A DNA stretch of 64,000 bases, taken from positions 970,661 to 1,034,660 of the forward strand of contig JAHCBC010000003.1 in assembly GCA_019634595.1 (NCBI GenBank). The letters are read 5' to 3'. Each line of letters begins with the position of its first letter. Position 1 is the stretch's first letter. This document shows, piece after piece, positions 53,274-60,820 of the stretch. This DNA comes from Akkermansiaceae bacterium. Lineage in GTDB: Bacteria > Verrucomicrobiota > Verrucomicrobiia > Verrucomicrobiales > Akkermansiaceae. Made by a program: the position numbers and the translations under genes. The notes under the pieces were generated by a model. It ran no database searches. It saw nothing but the letters and a program-made list of their open reading frames with translations, and was not told the origin of the DNA.

Positions 53274-54438
53274 GCCGGATTTCCGATCACCCCCGCCACA
53301 GCCGACGGAGACGCTCCCCAACCTCTACCCGACCGGCGACACTCCCGCAACCCCCGCGTTGCTCCGGGTGATCGGAGAAAAAATCGCCTCCTGCGGCCCC
53401 ATTTCCTTCCCGGAGTTCATGAGCCTGGCGCTCTACCATCCGGAATACGGCTACTACGCGAAGGATCTCCGCCAGGTGGGCCGTGAGGGGGATTTCTTCA
53501 CCAGCGTGAGTGTCGGCCCGCTTTTCGGCAGGATCCTGGCCCGCCGGTTCATCGCCTGGTGGGAGGAAAACCAGCAGCCCTCCCCGTGGCGCGTCATCGA
53601 GGTGGGGGCACATGACGGCACCCTGGCTGCCGACATCCTCACGGAGATCTCGTCCATCTCCCCCGCCGCCTTTTCCGCGCTGGAGTATGCCATCCCTGAA
53701 CCACTGCCGCGTCTCCAGGCCGCCCAGCGGGCAAAACTCGCGCCATGGGGGAATGTCCGCTTCGTCGCCTCCGCCGGAGATCTGGCCGCAGCCCCACTTC
53801 CCGGTATCGCCTTCGGCAACGAGGTGCTGGACGCCCTGCCCTTCGAGATCATCGGCAGAGCCGGAGGGATCTGGCATGAATACCTGGTGGCGCAGGAGGG
53901 TGGAAAATTCGCCATGACCCAGGGTCCGCCCTATCCCCATGGCCCGGCAGGCGACTTTCCCGACGGCTATCTGACCGAGATCCGGCGGGACTACGGCGAA
54001 TTTTTCCGGCCATTCCTCAGCGCTCTCCGCCATGGCCTGCTGCTGTGGTTCGACTACGGCTACGACCACGAAGCCTACTACCATCCCGCCCGCACCACCG
54101 GAACCCTGCGCACCTTCTCGAAACACCGTGCGGGAGAAAACCCATTCATCGCTCCCGGGGATGAGGACATCACCGCCCATGTGGATTTCACCGCCGCAGC
54201 GGACGCCGCCATCGCCTTGGGCTGCCGGATCAATTCCATGAAAACCCAGAGCGCCTGGCTCACGGAGGCCGCCCGGGAGTTCCTCCTCTCCATGGAAGGC
54301 CGCCCGGACGCCTCCCTGCTGCGGCAGTTCCAGAGCCTGACCCACCCCGGCCAGCTCGGCACCAGGTTCCATGTGCTGGATTTTTCATGGAATCCGGAGC
54401 CAGAACCTCTACAACCGGGGGGATTGAAATCCCCATGA
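53272..54438 (+). CDS. SAM-dependent methyltransferase, MidA/NDUFAF7 (DUF185) family
   Basis: A 388-residue methyltransferase related to mitochondrial NDUFAF7, which methylates an arginine of a complex I subunit. Motifs are ISFPEFMSLALYHPEYGYYA, the SAM-binding VIEVGAHDGTLAADIL and FGNEVLDALPFEII. RTTGTLRTFSKHRAGENPF and EDITAHVDFTAAADAA are also typical. The bacterial target is not known. Its ATG overlaps the ATG of the divergent PBP gene in the sequence CATG, so one of the two starts may be elsewhere. Its stop overlaps the next gene as ATGA. Confidence 0.88.
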   Translation: MPDFRSPPPQPTETLPNLYPTGDTPATPALLRVIGEKIASCGPISFPEFMSLALYHPEYGYYAKDLRQVGREGDFFTSVSVGPLFGRILARRFIAWWEENQQPSPWRVIEVGAHDGTLAADILTEISSISPAAFSALEYAIPEPLPRLQAAQRAKLAPWGNVRFVASAGDLAAAPLPGIAFGNEVLDALPFEIIGRAGGIWHEYLVAQEGGKFAMTQGPPYPHGPAGDFPDGYLTEIRRDYGEFFRPFLSALRHGLLLWFDYGYDHEAYYHPARTTGTLRTFSKHRAGENPFIAPGDEDITAHVDFTAAADAAIALGCRINSMKTQSAWLTEAAREFLLSMEGRPDASLLRQFQSLTHPGQLGTRFHVLDFSWNPEPEPLQPGGLKSP

Positions 54439-54929
54439 ATCCTGAAAGGTCGCGACTGAAGACGATTGGATTCCTGAAAAAGTTCAGGGACCACCGGCGC
54501 AACTACGACGCCTACTCCAAGGACTCCGATCTCGCCGCCCTCAGAAAACGCGAGAGATCATTTTCAGGTTACTTCCTGGCTCCCTGTCTTCTTGTGTTGT
54601 TCCTTTCCTCCCATTGGTCCGGTTGGGCGATCGTCGCCGCGGTTTTCGCTTTGGGTGGCGCGATCGCCGGATTCCTCGAGCAAAGAAAAATCCGGAGGGC
54701 CCTCGCCCTGTTCGATGAATGCGCGCCGCAGGACATCGATCAGGTTCTCCGGCGCATCGGCGGGGAGGGCGAATTTCCTTCCCGTATCCCACCCCCATCC
54801 CCTACACAGACGGCACATCCCGCCGGGATGGCGGAATTGGTAGACGCGCCAGATTTAGGTTCTGGTATCGAAAGGTGTGCAGGTTCGAGTCCTGTTCCCG
54901 GCACTTCCAAGCTACAAACAAAAGGATAG
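54435..54929 (+). CDS. hypothetical membrane protein, single-unit relative of 49022-49735; frame runs through tRNA-Leu
   Basis: A 164-codon frame starting MNPERSRLKTIGFLKKFRDHRRNYD. The first 110 residues match one unit of the protein at 49022-49735: FLKKFRDHRR, SDLAALRK, a helix pair and RRALALFDECAPQDIDQVL. From about residue 130 the frame is the translation of the tRNA-Leu gene, and it stops only at 54929. The native stop may have been lost, or the gene may be a truncated copy fused to the tRNA. The ATGA overlap with the methyltransferase gene suggests coupled translation. The function is unknown. Confidence 0.55.
   Translation: MNPERSRLKTIGFLKKFRDHRRNYDAYSKDSDLAALRKRERSFSGYFLAPCLLVLFLSSHWSGWAIVAAVFALGGAIAGFLEQRKIRRALALFDECAPQDIDQVLRRIGGEGEFPSRIPPPSPTQTAHPAGMAELVDAPDLGSGIERCAGSSPVPGTSKLQTKG
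54822..54903 (+). tRNA. tRNA-Leu (anticodon TAG)
   Basis: The acceptor GCCGGGA pairs with TCCCGGC, then discriminator A. The anticodon arm is CCAGA-TTTAGGT-TCTGG (TAG), with a class II variable arm and a T-arm CAGG-TTCGAGT-CCTG. CCA is not encoded; ACTTCC follows. The gene lies inside the reading frame 54435-54929 on the same strand. Confidence 0.92.
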
Positions 54930-54982
54930 GCCAGCCGGCCATTTTTCGGCCACATTTGCCGGGTTCCTTCATTCAGTTCTTT

Positions 54983-56005
54983 TTACAGTTCCCCCAACAG
55001 TTGCGGCAACGAAACCTCCAACGTGTCCAGGAGTTCCGCACCCGGAGCGCCGGGGCGGACATCCAGAGCAGGCAGAAAACCGGCGGCAGCCAGAGCCTCC
55101 CCGTCAGCGGCGAGCTTCTCCCTGATTTTCGATGAAACCACCGCCTGATGCTTCTCCGGCTCACCGGAAACCGGCAATGCCTCCACCACCGTGCAGACCA
55201 ACGACCACAGTGGGGGCCAGACAGTCCACTGCGGCAAAGGTTGTCCGCCGGTGAGAAAGCGCCAATCGTGTTCCTTCATGTGGTAGCGGCGGGAGCGCCC
55301 CCTGCCCGCCGTCTTCTTTCTATCCGGAAGCTCAGAAGCGAACACCTGCCCCGACAAGAGCATTTCCTGCAACAGGAGTTGCATCGTGCGGGCCTTGTAG
55401 CCCGTCAACCGCGCGATCTCCGACGGATTTGCGGCAGGCCTCGAAGAAAGGCATAGGATCACTTCCGCCCGTGCGCTGACGCCAATCAACGCCCGCAACG
55501 ACAACAACAGGTTCGGTGCCAACGTGGGATTCGGAGCCTTGCTCATACCACGGATCCTGACGGGAGTCCGGAACACTCCTTGGCGGGCAACCAACGGAGC
55601 CGTCTCACCCTCACCCGAAGACAGCGCCCCAATACTCTCTTTCGCCGGCCCGTGGCTTACATGGGCCTTCCACTTCGGCTGGCCACCTTTCTCAACCAAC
55701 CACGCAGCCATGGCGGAAAGAATGGCCGGATCAGCCAGCTTTGTTTCCGCCTGCAAGGTCTTGAGCCGTTGGAGATGAACAAAGGAGCCGAAACGGGAAA
55801 GCCAATCGAGGCACTCGTTGAAAAGGCGCGGTTCGTGAATGCCCAAGCGGGTGGTCGCCAGTATCAGCGCCTCCAGATCGATCACCCGCCCCGGTGCAGC
55901 GGCCCGGGCATGCCCCGCCACTCCGAGGCTGCACCATTGCCGCCACAGAAGATCAAGTGCCGCCTCAAGGCATAGGCTCCTAAAGTCTGCCAACGATCCG
56001 GTCAT
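54983..56005 (-). CDS. winged-helix protein of a nucleotidyltransferase cassette
   Basis: A 340-residue protein. The N-terminal half (about residues 1-115) is helical, with LEAALDLLWRQWCSLGV and LGIHEPRLFNECLDWLSRFG. A winged helix lies at about residues 175-245: ARAEVILCLSSRPAANPSEIAR, LTGYKARTMQLLLQEMLLSG and a basic wing RKKTAGRGRSRRYHMKEHDW. This could bind DNA and act as antitoxin and repressor. The start (ATG 56005) overlaps the nucleotidyltransferase gene by 26 bases. The pairing resembles AbiEi/AbiEii (winged-helix antitoxin plus nucleotidyltransferase toxin) with the gene order reversed. No direct homology to AbiEi is claimed. Confidence 0.6.
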   Translation of the reverse strand: MTGSLADFRSLCLEAALDLLWRQWCSLGVAGHARAAAPGRVIDLEALILATTRLGIHEPRLFNECLDWLSRFGSFVHLQRLKTLQAETKLADPAILSAMAAWLVEKGGQPKWKAHVSHGPAKESIGALSSGEGETAPLVARQGVFRTPVRIRGMSKAPNPTLAPNLLLSLRALIGVSARAEVILCLSSRPAANPSEIARLTGYKARTMQLLLQEMLLSGQVFASELPDRKKTAGRGRSRRYHMKEHDWRFLTGGQPLPQWTVWPPLWSLVCTVVEALPVSGEPEKHQAVVSSKIREKLAADGEALAAAGFLPALDVRPGAPGAELLDTLEVSLPQLLGEL

Positions 56006-56573
56006 ATCCCATTTCTTTCATGGCTTGCCGTACAAGTGCCGGAAAGACCTCGCCGGAATCCTGGGAAAGCACCCGGTTAATGGCCTCTGACAGTTCCCCA
56101 TCGCTGGGCGACATCGCAGCCAGATCTTTGACATGCCTTCCCACGCCTCCGTCATCCACTGCGGCAAAAAGTTTCAAGTGGATAAGGTCAAACCGATCCG
56201 GCAGATAAACCTTCAGGTGTGTCCCGTATTGCATCGCACTCAGGCGGTCGCAGAAACCAACAGGAAGTCCTGCAACCACCTGATCCGCTGGGCCAGTATT
56301 CAGCCACCCATCATCCAGATCCAGTTCCCGGGCTACCCGGAGGGCAGCCATTTGCAAGGACTGCGAAAGCGGCCGGGGATCCACCAATCCCAAACCGGCA
56401 TCAACCTTCGCAAGGATTTCCGCATCCCGGGTGACCCGCGTGACGAGGCCCAGTGCCAGTAATGCTGATCCGCCAATCAATACGAAACTCTCCGGCTCCG
56501 CTCCCGCCTCGTGAAGGAATGCAGACAGTGCTCCGAATGCTTGATCGAGAGAATCTTTGGAGAGAGAATTCAC
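55980..56573 (-). CDS. nucleotidyltransferase-fold protein (DUF6036/AbiEii-like)
   Basis: A 197-residue protein with the N-terminal minimal nucleotidyltransferase core: SFVLIGGSALLALGLVTRVTRDAEIL. This contains the GGS motif (G34-G35-S36) and a D-x-E acid pair (Asp50, Glu52). The helical rest includes YLPDRFDLIHLKLFAAVDDGG and HVKDLAAMSPSDGELSEAI, the DLHLLKLxA-like signature of such toxins. The GTG at 56573 is chosen because the upstream codons lie in AT-rich sequence that looks like a promoter. It could be a toxin that adds nucleotides to tRNA or proteins. It is the first gene of the pair. Confidence 0.7.
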   Translation of the reverse strand: MNSLSKDSLDQAFGALSAFLHEAGAEPESFVLIGGSALLALGLVTRVTRDAEILAKVDAGLGLVDPRPLSQSLQMAALRVARELDLDDGWLNTGPADQVVAGLPVGFCDRLSAMQYGTHLKVYLPDRFDLIHLKLFAAVDDGGVGRHVKDLAAMSPSDGELSEAINRVLSQDSGEVFPALVRQAMKEMGYDRIVGRL

Positions 56574-56583
56574 ACTAGTGGCA

Positions 56584-56618
56584 AATTTAGCGAATTTTAT
56601 TTTCGCAATCAACGAAAA
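56584..56618 (-). promoter_or_regulatory. candidate promoter and operator of the nucleotidyltransferase pair
   Basis: On the minus strand, TTGATT (56612-56607) and TAAATT (56589-56584) are separated by exactly 17 bases. A palindrome ttttcg-ttgattg-cgaaaa (56618-56600) overlaps the -35 element. The stretch is strikingly AT-rich relative to its surroundings. This fits autorepression by the winged-helix protein. The expected transcription start is only a few bases before the GTG, so translation may be nearly leaderless. Confidence 0.5.
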
Positions 56619-56833
56619 TTTGACCACGTGATTGTTATCCTGTTTCTAGGAACTTTTCAGTCATCCGTGTAGAATATTTGCCCGCCGGAAGTGCCTGCTC
56701 AACAGGAAGGATTGATGCGCTGCGCACATCCACGCGGATTGGCTGCGCTTTCCGCAGATGATTCGGGAATGCTCACGGGGCTTTCTAACCTCTCGCTCCG
56801 CTCGATGGAGTTCTCGGCCCTCCCGGATGAAAA

Positions 56834-56873
56834 CATCAAACCCCAGTTCCGCGTGCGGAACTGGGGTTTGATG
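56834..56873 (-). terminator. intrinsic terminator of tRNA-Ser
   Basis: A perfect inverted repeat of 19 bases per arm (56834-56852 and 56855-56873), with left arm starting catcaaaccccag, encloses a two-base loop. On the minus strand a GTTTTC run follows. It directly abuts the CCA end of tRNA-Ser. Confidence 0.8.
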
Positions 56874-56961
56874 GCGGACAGGGAGGGATTCGAACCCTCG
56901 GTACGGTTACCCGCACACACGCTTTCCAAGCGTGCTCATTCGACCACTCTGACACCTGCCC
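56872..56961 (-). tRNA. tRNA-Ser (anticodon GGA)
   Basis: The minus strand forms a class II cloverleaf. The acceptor GGGCAGG pairs with CCTGTCC (one wobble), then discriminator G and encoded CCA. The anticodon arm is CACGC-TTGGAAA-GCGTG (GGA), with a long variable arm GTGCGGGTAACCGTAC and a T-arm GAGGG-TTCGAAT-CCCTC. It is next to the nucleotidyltransferase cassette. Confidence 0.93.
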
Positions 56962-57038
56962 TAAGGAGTGGGCGGGGACGCTAGGAACTCCCCACGGGGT
57001 TGGCAACACCGATTTTCATCGGAATCGAAATTAAAGCA

Positions 57039-57581
57039 TCAGTCCTCCCCGCCCCCCACTCTGGCGAGGATCCAGAACAGATCGGAGAGCCGGTTGAAAT
57101 AAAGGCGGATGGCTTCCCCGATGGGTTCGCCGGATTCGTGGAGGATCCAAACCTCCCGCTCCGTGCGGCGGGCGATGGTGCGGGCGAAATCAAGGCCGGC
57201 TTTCATCATGGAGCCTTCCGCTCCGGGCCTCGCCCAACCGGTGAAGCGGATGCCGCGGGCCTCGTAGGCCTTCGCCGTCTCCTCGATCCGCAGGGTGTCC
57301 TCCATGGTCAGCGCCCCCTTGAACCGCTCCGCGTAGCGCGGCACATCCTCCGGGACGCAGGCCAGCTCACCCATGAGGCCGACAAGCTGCGCCTGCACGC
57401 CGTCGATGAGGCGGATGATCTCCCCGTCATGCGCGGCGGCCCGTGCAAGGCCGAGTGCGGCGTTCAACTCGTCCACGCAACCGAGCACGGCGACCCGTTG
57501 GGAGGATTTGGCAATCCGCTTTCCGAAAAGGAGGTCCGTTTCCCCGGAATCGCCGCGGCCGGTGATGATGATGCTGCCCAT
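57039..57581 (-). CDS. cob(I)alamin adenosyltransferase, PduO type
   Basis: A 180-residue PduO-type ATP:cob(I)alamin adenosyltransferase that makes adenosylcobalamin. The N-terminal ATP-binding segment is TGRGDSGETDLLFGKRIAK, followed by VDELNAALGLARA (Asp of the cobalamin-binding region). The helical bundle includes LIDGVQAQLVGLMGELA and the C-terminal arginine-rich stretch AGLDFARTIARRTEREVWIL, with RLYFNRLSDLFWILAR. The N-terminal segment is somewhat divergent from the usual T-K-T-G-D-x-G-x-T. No other cobalamin gene is nearby. It is divergent from queE. Confidence 0.9.
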   Translation of the reverse strand: MGSIIITGRGDSGETDLLFGKRIAKSSQRVAVLGCVDELNAALGLARAAAHDGEIIRLIDGVQAQLVGLMGELACVPEDVPRYAERFKGALTMEDTLRIEETAKAYEARGIRFTGWARPGAEGSMMKAGLDFARTIARRTEREVWILHESGEPIGEAIRLYFNRLSDLFWILARVGGGED

Positions 57582-57645
57582 GGCGAAAAGCTAGGGAGCC
57601 GCGGGTTTCAGTCGACTCATTCCTCACCCGTCCTAGACTGTCGCC

Positions 57646-58398
57646 GTGAAGCTGGCGAAGCTCAACGGCGGTCCGGAGATCTTCCACACCATCCAGGGTG
57701 AGGGGATCAGCACGGGCGCGCCCGCCGTCTTCATCCGCGCTTCCCGCTGCAATCTCCGCTGCTTCTGGTGCGACACAGACCACACGTGGAACTTCGAGGG
57801 CACACCGTGGGCGCATGAAAAGGACAGCATTCCCGGCTACAAAAAGCACGTGAAGGAGGAGGTGACCTTCGAGATCGAGCCAGCGGAGGCGGCGGAGCGC
57901 ATCCTGGCCTACGACTGCGACCGCACGGTCATCACGGGAGGGGAGCCACTGCTGCAGCAGGAGGATTTCCTGAAAGTCATCTCCCACATCCGCGCGGAGG
58001 ATCCGGAGCACCAGTTCGAGGTGGAGACGAACGGCACGCGCATCCCCACGCCGGAGTTCGCCGCCGCGGTGAACCAGTTCAACATCTCGCCGAAGCTCGG
58101 GAATGCCGGCATGCTGGAGAAAACGCGCATCAACCCGGCGGCGCTGGCATTTTTCACCCTGCACCCGAATGCATGGTTCAAGTTCGTGGTGGCCACTCCG
58201 GCGGATCTGGAGGAGATCGAACACTACATCCTGCAACACGGCCTGCCGCGGAAACGGATCCTGCTGATGCCGGAAGGCCGCACCTCCGCAGAGCTGGACC
58301 GGACGTCCGAATGGCTGGCGGAAATCTGCAGGGACCGACGCTTCCGCTTCTGCGACCGCCTGCACGTCCGGATCTGGGGTGATAAGCGCGGGGTCTGA
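57646..58398 (+). CDS. queE: 7-carboxy-7-deazaguanine synthase
   Basis: A 250-residue radical SAM enzyme of queuosine/7-deazaguanine biosynthesis that converts carboxytetrahydropterin to CDG. The cluster motif is SRCNLRCFWCDTDHTWN (CxxxCxxC), preceded by PEIFHTIQGEGISTGAPAVFIR. Also present are RTVITGGEPLLQQEDFL and FEVETNGTRIPTPEF, then FNISPKLGNAGM. The C-terminal RFCDRLHVRIWGDKRGV is the family ending. It begins with GTG. No queC, queD or queF is in the window. Confidence 0.95.
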   Translation: MKLAKLNGGPEIFHTIQGEGISTGAPAVFIRASRCNLRCFWCDTDHTWNFEGTPWAHEKDSIPGYKKHVKEEVTFEIEPAEAAERILAYDCDRTVITGGEPLLQQEDFLKVISHIRAEDPEHQFEVETNGTRIPTPEFAAAVNQFNISPKLGNAGMLEKTRINPAALAFFTLHPNAWFKFVVATPADLEEIEHYILQHGLPRKRILLMPEGRTSAELDRTSEWLAEICRDRRFRFCDRLHVRIWGDKRGV

Positions 58399-58475
58399 AC
58401 CTTAATTTTTCGTGAAGAAGGGCGCAACTTTCTCGCACAGCCCGGGTTTTCCCATGTGTAATCCCCACGCCGACC

Positions 58476-58886
58476 ATGAACCATTCCACTCCTCCGCCCG
58501 ATGATTCCTGGGAATCTGACGCCGTCTGGAAGCTGCTCGATGAAGCCGCACCGTTGAAGGCGCGCGACTCATTCGCGGATGATCTCGTGAGGATGGCCAG
58601 GCTTGAACCAGCCCCGGAGCCGTGGTGGAAACGCCTGCTCGCCCCGGCACCCATTGCTGGATTCGCCGCTGTCACCGCAGCGGTGGCACTGGCCGCCATG
58701 TTCCTTTCGCATCCACCGTCGGGGCCGATCTCCGCAGAAACTCCGCTCGCTGCGGTGGAGCTTCCTGCACAGGCCGATCCCTATGACGATCTACAGGATC
58801 TCGCGGAAACCGAGGCATTGATCGCCGCCGCGGATCACCTGGACGCCTTCAGCGACCAGGAGCTGGGGAACTTGATCGGGTTCTGA
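58476..58886 (+). CDS. hypothetical membrane protein resembling an anti-sigma factor, orphan
   Basis: A 136-residue protein with a cytoplasmic helical N-terminus (DAVWKLLDEAAPLKARDSFADDLVRMARLEP). One transmembrane helix follows (APIAGFAAVTAAVALAAMFL, about residues 60-80), then a short acidic tail (PYDDLQDLAETEALIAAADHLD). The layout resembles PVC anti-sigma proteins that follow an ECF sigma gene, but no sigma gene is adjacent here. The tail could be an adapter. I cannot assign a family. It is probably monocistronic. Confidence 0.62.
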   Translation: MNHSTPPPDDSWESDAVWKLLDEAAPLKARDSFADDLVRMARLEPAPEPWWKRLLAPAPIAGFAAVTAAVALAAMFLSHPPSGPISAETPLAAVELPAQADPYDDLQDLAETEALIAAADHLDAFSDQELGNLIGF

Positions 58887-58939
58887 GCGGCGTTGCCGCC
58901 AGCCCGGAAGGACCGGCGGCGTGCGAACCTGCCTTGGAC

Positions 58940-59389
58940 TCAGGCCAGCTTTTCAAGCCGGTCCAGAGCCGCAATGTGGTGGTTGACCCTGGGAAGCAGC
59001 TCGCTGCGGACGACCTCCTTGTGCGAAGGCATCATTTCGTCGCCCTCAAGCACGGCCTCGTAGTCGGACCTGCCTTTTTCCTCTCCTTTCTTGAGGGATT
59101 CCAAGGCGGAGTCCTCGCCGAAGAGATTGGCCGTTCCCTGGACCACCTTTGCGAAGACGCCCCACGCGCCGGATTCCTCCTCGGGGGTGCCGCCCATTTC
59201 CCGCACATTCTGGGACAAGCGGGCCGCGGACAGGGCGTGCTCCGTGCGGATCTTCTGAAGCTCCGCGACAGCGGGCTTCCCGGCGTAGTGGTTGATGGCG
59301 AGCGAGTAGGTCTCGACAGCGGAAAGCTCCCCGCGGAGCAGGCTGTTGCAGACGCGGATGCATGATTCATTTGATTCCGTGGTTTTCAT
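58940..59389 (-). CDS. DUF2383 (PA2169-type) four-helix-bundle protein
   Basis: A 149-residue ferritin-like four-helix protein. Blocks include CIRVCNSLLRGELSAVETYSLAINHYAGK, LQKIRTEHALSAARLSQNVREMGG, WGVFAKVVQGTANLFGEDSALESLKKGEE and EVVRSELLPRVNHHIAALDRL. Glu and His residues at matching positions in each helix could bind a di-metal centre, as proposed for this family. The function is unknown; related proteins are stress-induced. ATG 59389 is chosen and removes an atypical 33-residue upstream extension. Confidence 0.85.
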   Translation of the reverse strand: MKTTESNESCIRVCNSLLRGELSAVETYSLAINHYAGKPAVAELQKIRTEHALSAARLSQNVREMGGTPEEESGAWGVFAKVVQGTANLFGEDSALESLKKGEEKGRSDYEAVLEGDEMMPSHKEVVRSELLPRVNHHIAALDRLEKLA

Positions 59390-59623
59390 GGTGGCAGGTG
59401 GTTGGGGTTCGGGGCTTTGGAAAGTCCTACCGCCAACGTCGCACGGCGCGTGCCCAACGGATTTCCCGTGAAAACACCGGCATTCCACGGCTTCGCGGAG
59501 TTATTCCGCATGAAACGGATGCAAGGTGCATGAGGGCGCGGAACGCGCGGACGGGAAAATTTTGCATCGGCGCGGGTCGTGGTCCGTGGCATGCTCTCCG
59601 GAGAGATAACGGACCATCCAGCC

Positions 59624-60718
59624 ATGCCCACGCCCCTCCCTCCTCTCTCCTCCATCCCTCCCGACATCGTCTCCGTGGAGGACTACGAGGTGCTCGCCTA
59701 CGAGCGGCTGGAGGCGTCCGTCTGGGCCTATCTTTCCGGTGGTGCCGGGGATGAATCCACCCTCCGGGAGAACCGCAGCGCCTTCGAGCGCATCCGCCTT
59801 TCCCCCCGGCTGTTCCGGGAGTTCCAAGGGGCGAACACCCGCCTCCACCTGGCGGGGAGGAGCTACGAGCACCCGATCTTTCTGGCCCCCACCGCCTCCC
59901 ACCATCTTTTCCACCCGGAAGGAGAACTGGCCACCGTACTGGGTGCCTCCGCGATGCAGGCGGCCATGGTGGTCAGCACGCAGGCCAGCACCTCCCTGGA
60001 GGACATCGCCCGCGCCTCCCAGACCCCGCTCTGGTTCCAGCTCTACATCCAGCAGGACCGCGAATTCACCGCCGACCTGGTGCGCAGGGCGGAGGTCGCC
60101 GGGTATGAGGCCCTGGTGGTGACGGCGGACGCCCCCCTCAGCGGCCTCCGCAACCGCGAGCAGCGTGCCGGTTTCCGCATGCCTCCGGGGATCGAGGCGG
60201 TGAACCTCCGCGGCATGAAGCCGACTCCCCCGGCCACGAAGGTCTTCGGCAGCGAGCTGCTGGATGCCTCCCCCACCTGGAAGGATCTGGCATGGCTCCA
60301 GGCACGGACGAAGCTGCCCGTCTTCGTCAAAGGCATCCTGGACCCGCAGGACGCCGTCATCGCGTTGGAACAAGGTGTTGCCGGCATTATCGTATCAAAT
60401 CACGGCGGGCGGACGCTGGACACCCTGCCCGCCGGCATCGATGCCCTGCCCCGGGTGGCGGAGAGCATCGGCAAACGCATCCCCATCTTTCTCGATGGAG
60501 GCATCCGCCGGGGGACGGACGTTTTCAAGGCAATCGCCCTGGGGGCCTCCGCCGTGATGATCGGTCGGCCGTATCTGCATGGGCTCGCCGCCGCAGGTGC
60601 CATCGGCGTGGCCCATGTGCTCAAAATCCTGCGGGCGGAGCTGGAGATCACCATGGCCCTCACCGGCACTCGTTCCTTGGCGGAGATCACCCCGGCCACG
60701 CTCTGGCCGGAAAAGTGA
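59624..60718 (+). CDS. FMN-dependent alpha-hydroxy-acid oxidase/dehydrogenase
   Basis: A 364-residue TIM-barrel flavoprotein of the glycolate oxidase/lactate dehydrogenase family. The opening SVEDYEVLAYERLEASVWAYLSGGAGDE is typical. The FMN and active-site segments are LAPTASHHLFHPEGELATV, LWFQLYIQQDREF, VSNHGGRTLDTLPAGIDALPRV (catalytic His) and LDGGIRRGTDVFKAIALGASAVMIGRP. The C-terminal ALTGTRSLAEIT fits. It oxidises 2-hydroxy acids such as lactate or glycolate to 2-keto acids. The start at ATG 59624 is supported by the conserved N-terminal segment. Confidence 0.92.
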   Translation: MPTPLPPLSSIPPDIVSVEDYEVLAYERLEASVWAYLSGGAGDESTLRENRSAFERIRLSPRLFREFQGANTRLHLAGRSYEHPIFLAPTASHHLFHPEGELATVLGASAMQAAMVVSTQASTSLEDIARASQTPLWFQLYIQQDREFTADLVRRAEVAGYEALVVTADAPLSGLRNREQRAGFRMPPGIEAVNLRGMKPTPPATKVFGSELLDASPTWKDLAWLQARTKLPVFVKGILDPQDAVIALEQGVAGIIVSNHGGRTLDTLPAGIDALPRVAESIGKRIPIFLDGGIRRGTDVFKAIALGASAVMIGRPYLHGLAAAGAIGVAHVLKILRAELEITMALTGTRSLAEITPATLWPEK

Positions 60719-60820
60719 GCGACCCTGCCGTGAATTTCACCTCAACGGGTTGCGGTTTCCGGCCTTGCCACGGGCCTTCCGAGCGCATTCACTCGCCGTC
60801 CTCCATTTTTCCCCGTCAAC

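Noticed and set aside
57601..57645. preQ1 riboswitch upstream of queE
   Set aside because: The 64-base gap to the divergent gene is too short and no preQ1 aptamer-like pseudoknot was recognised.
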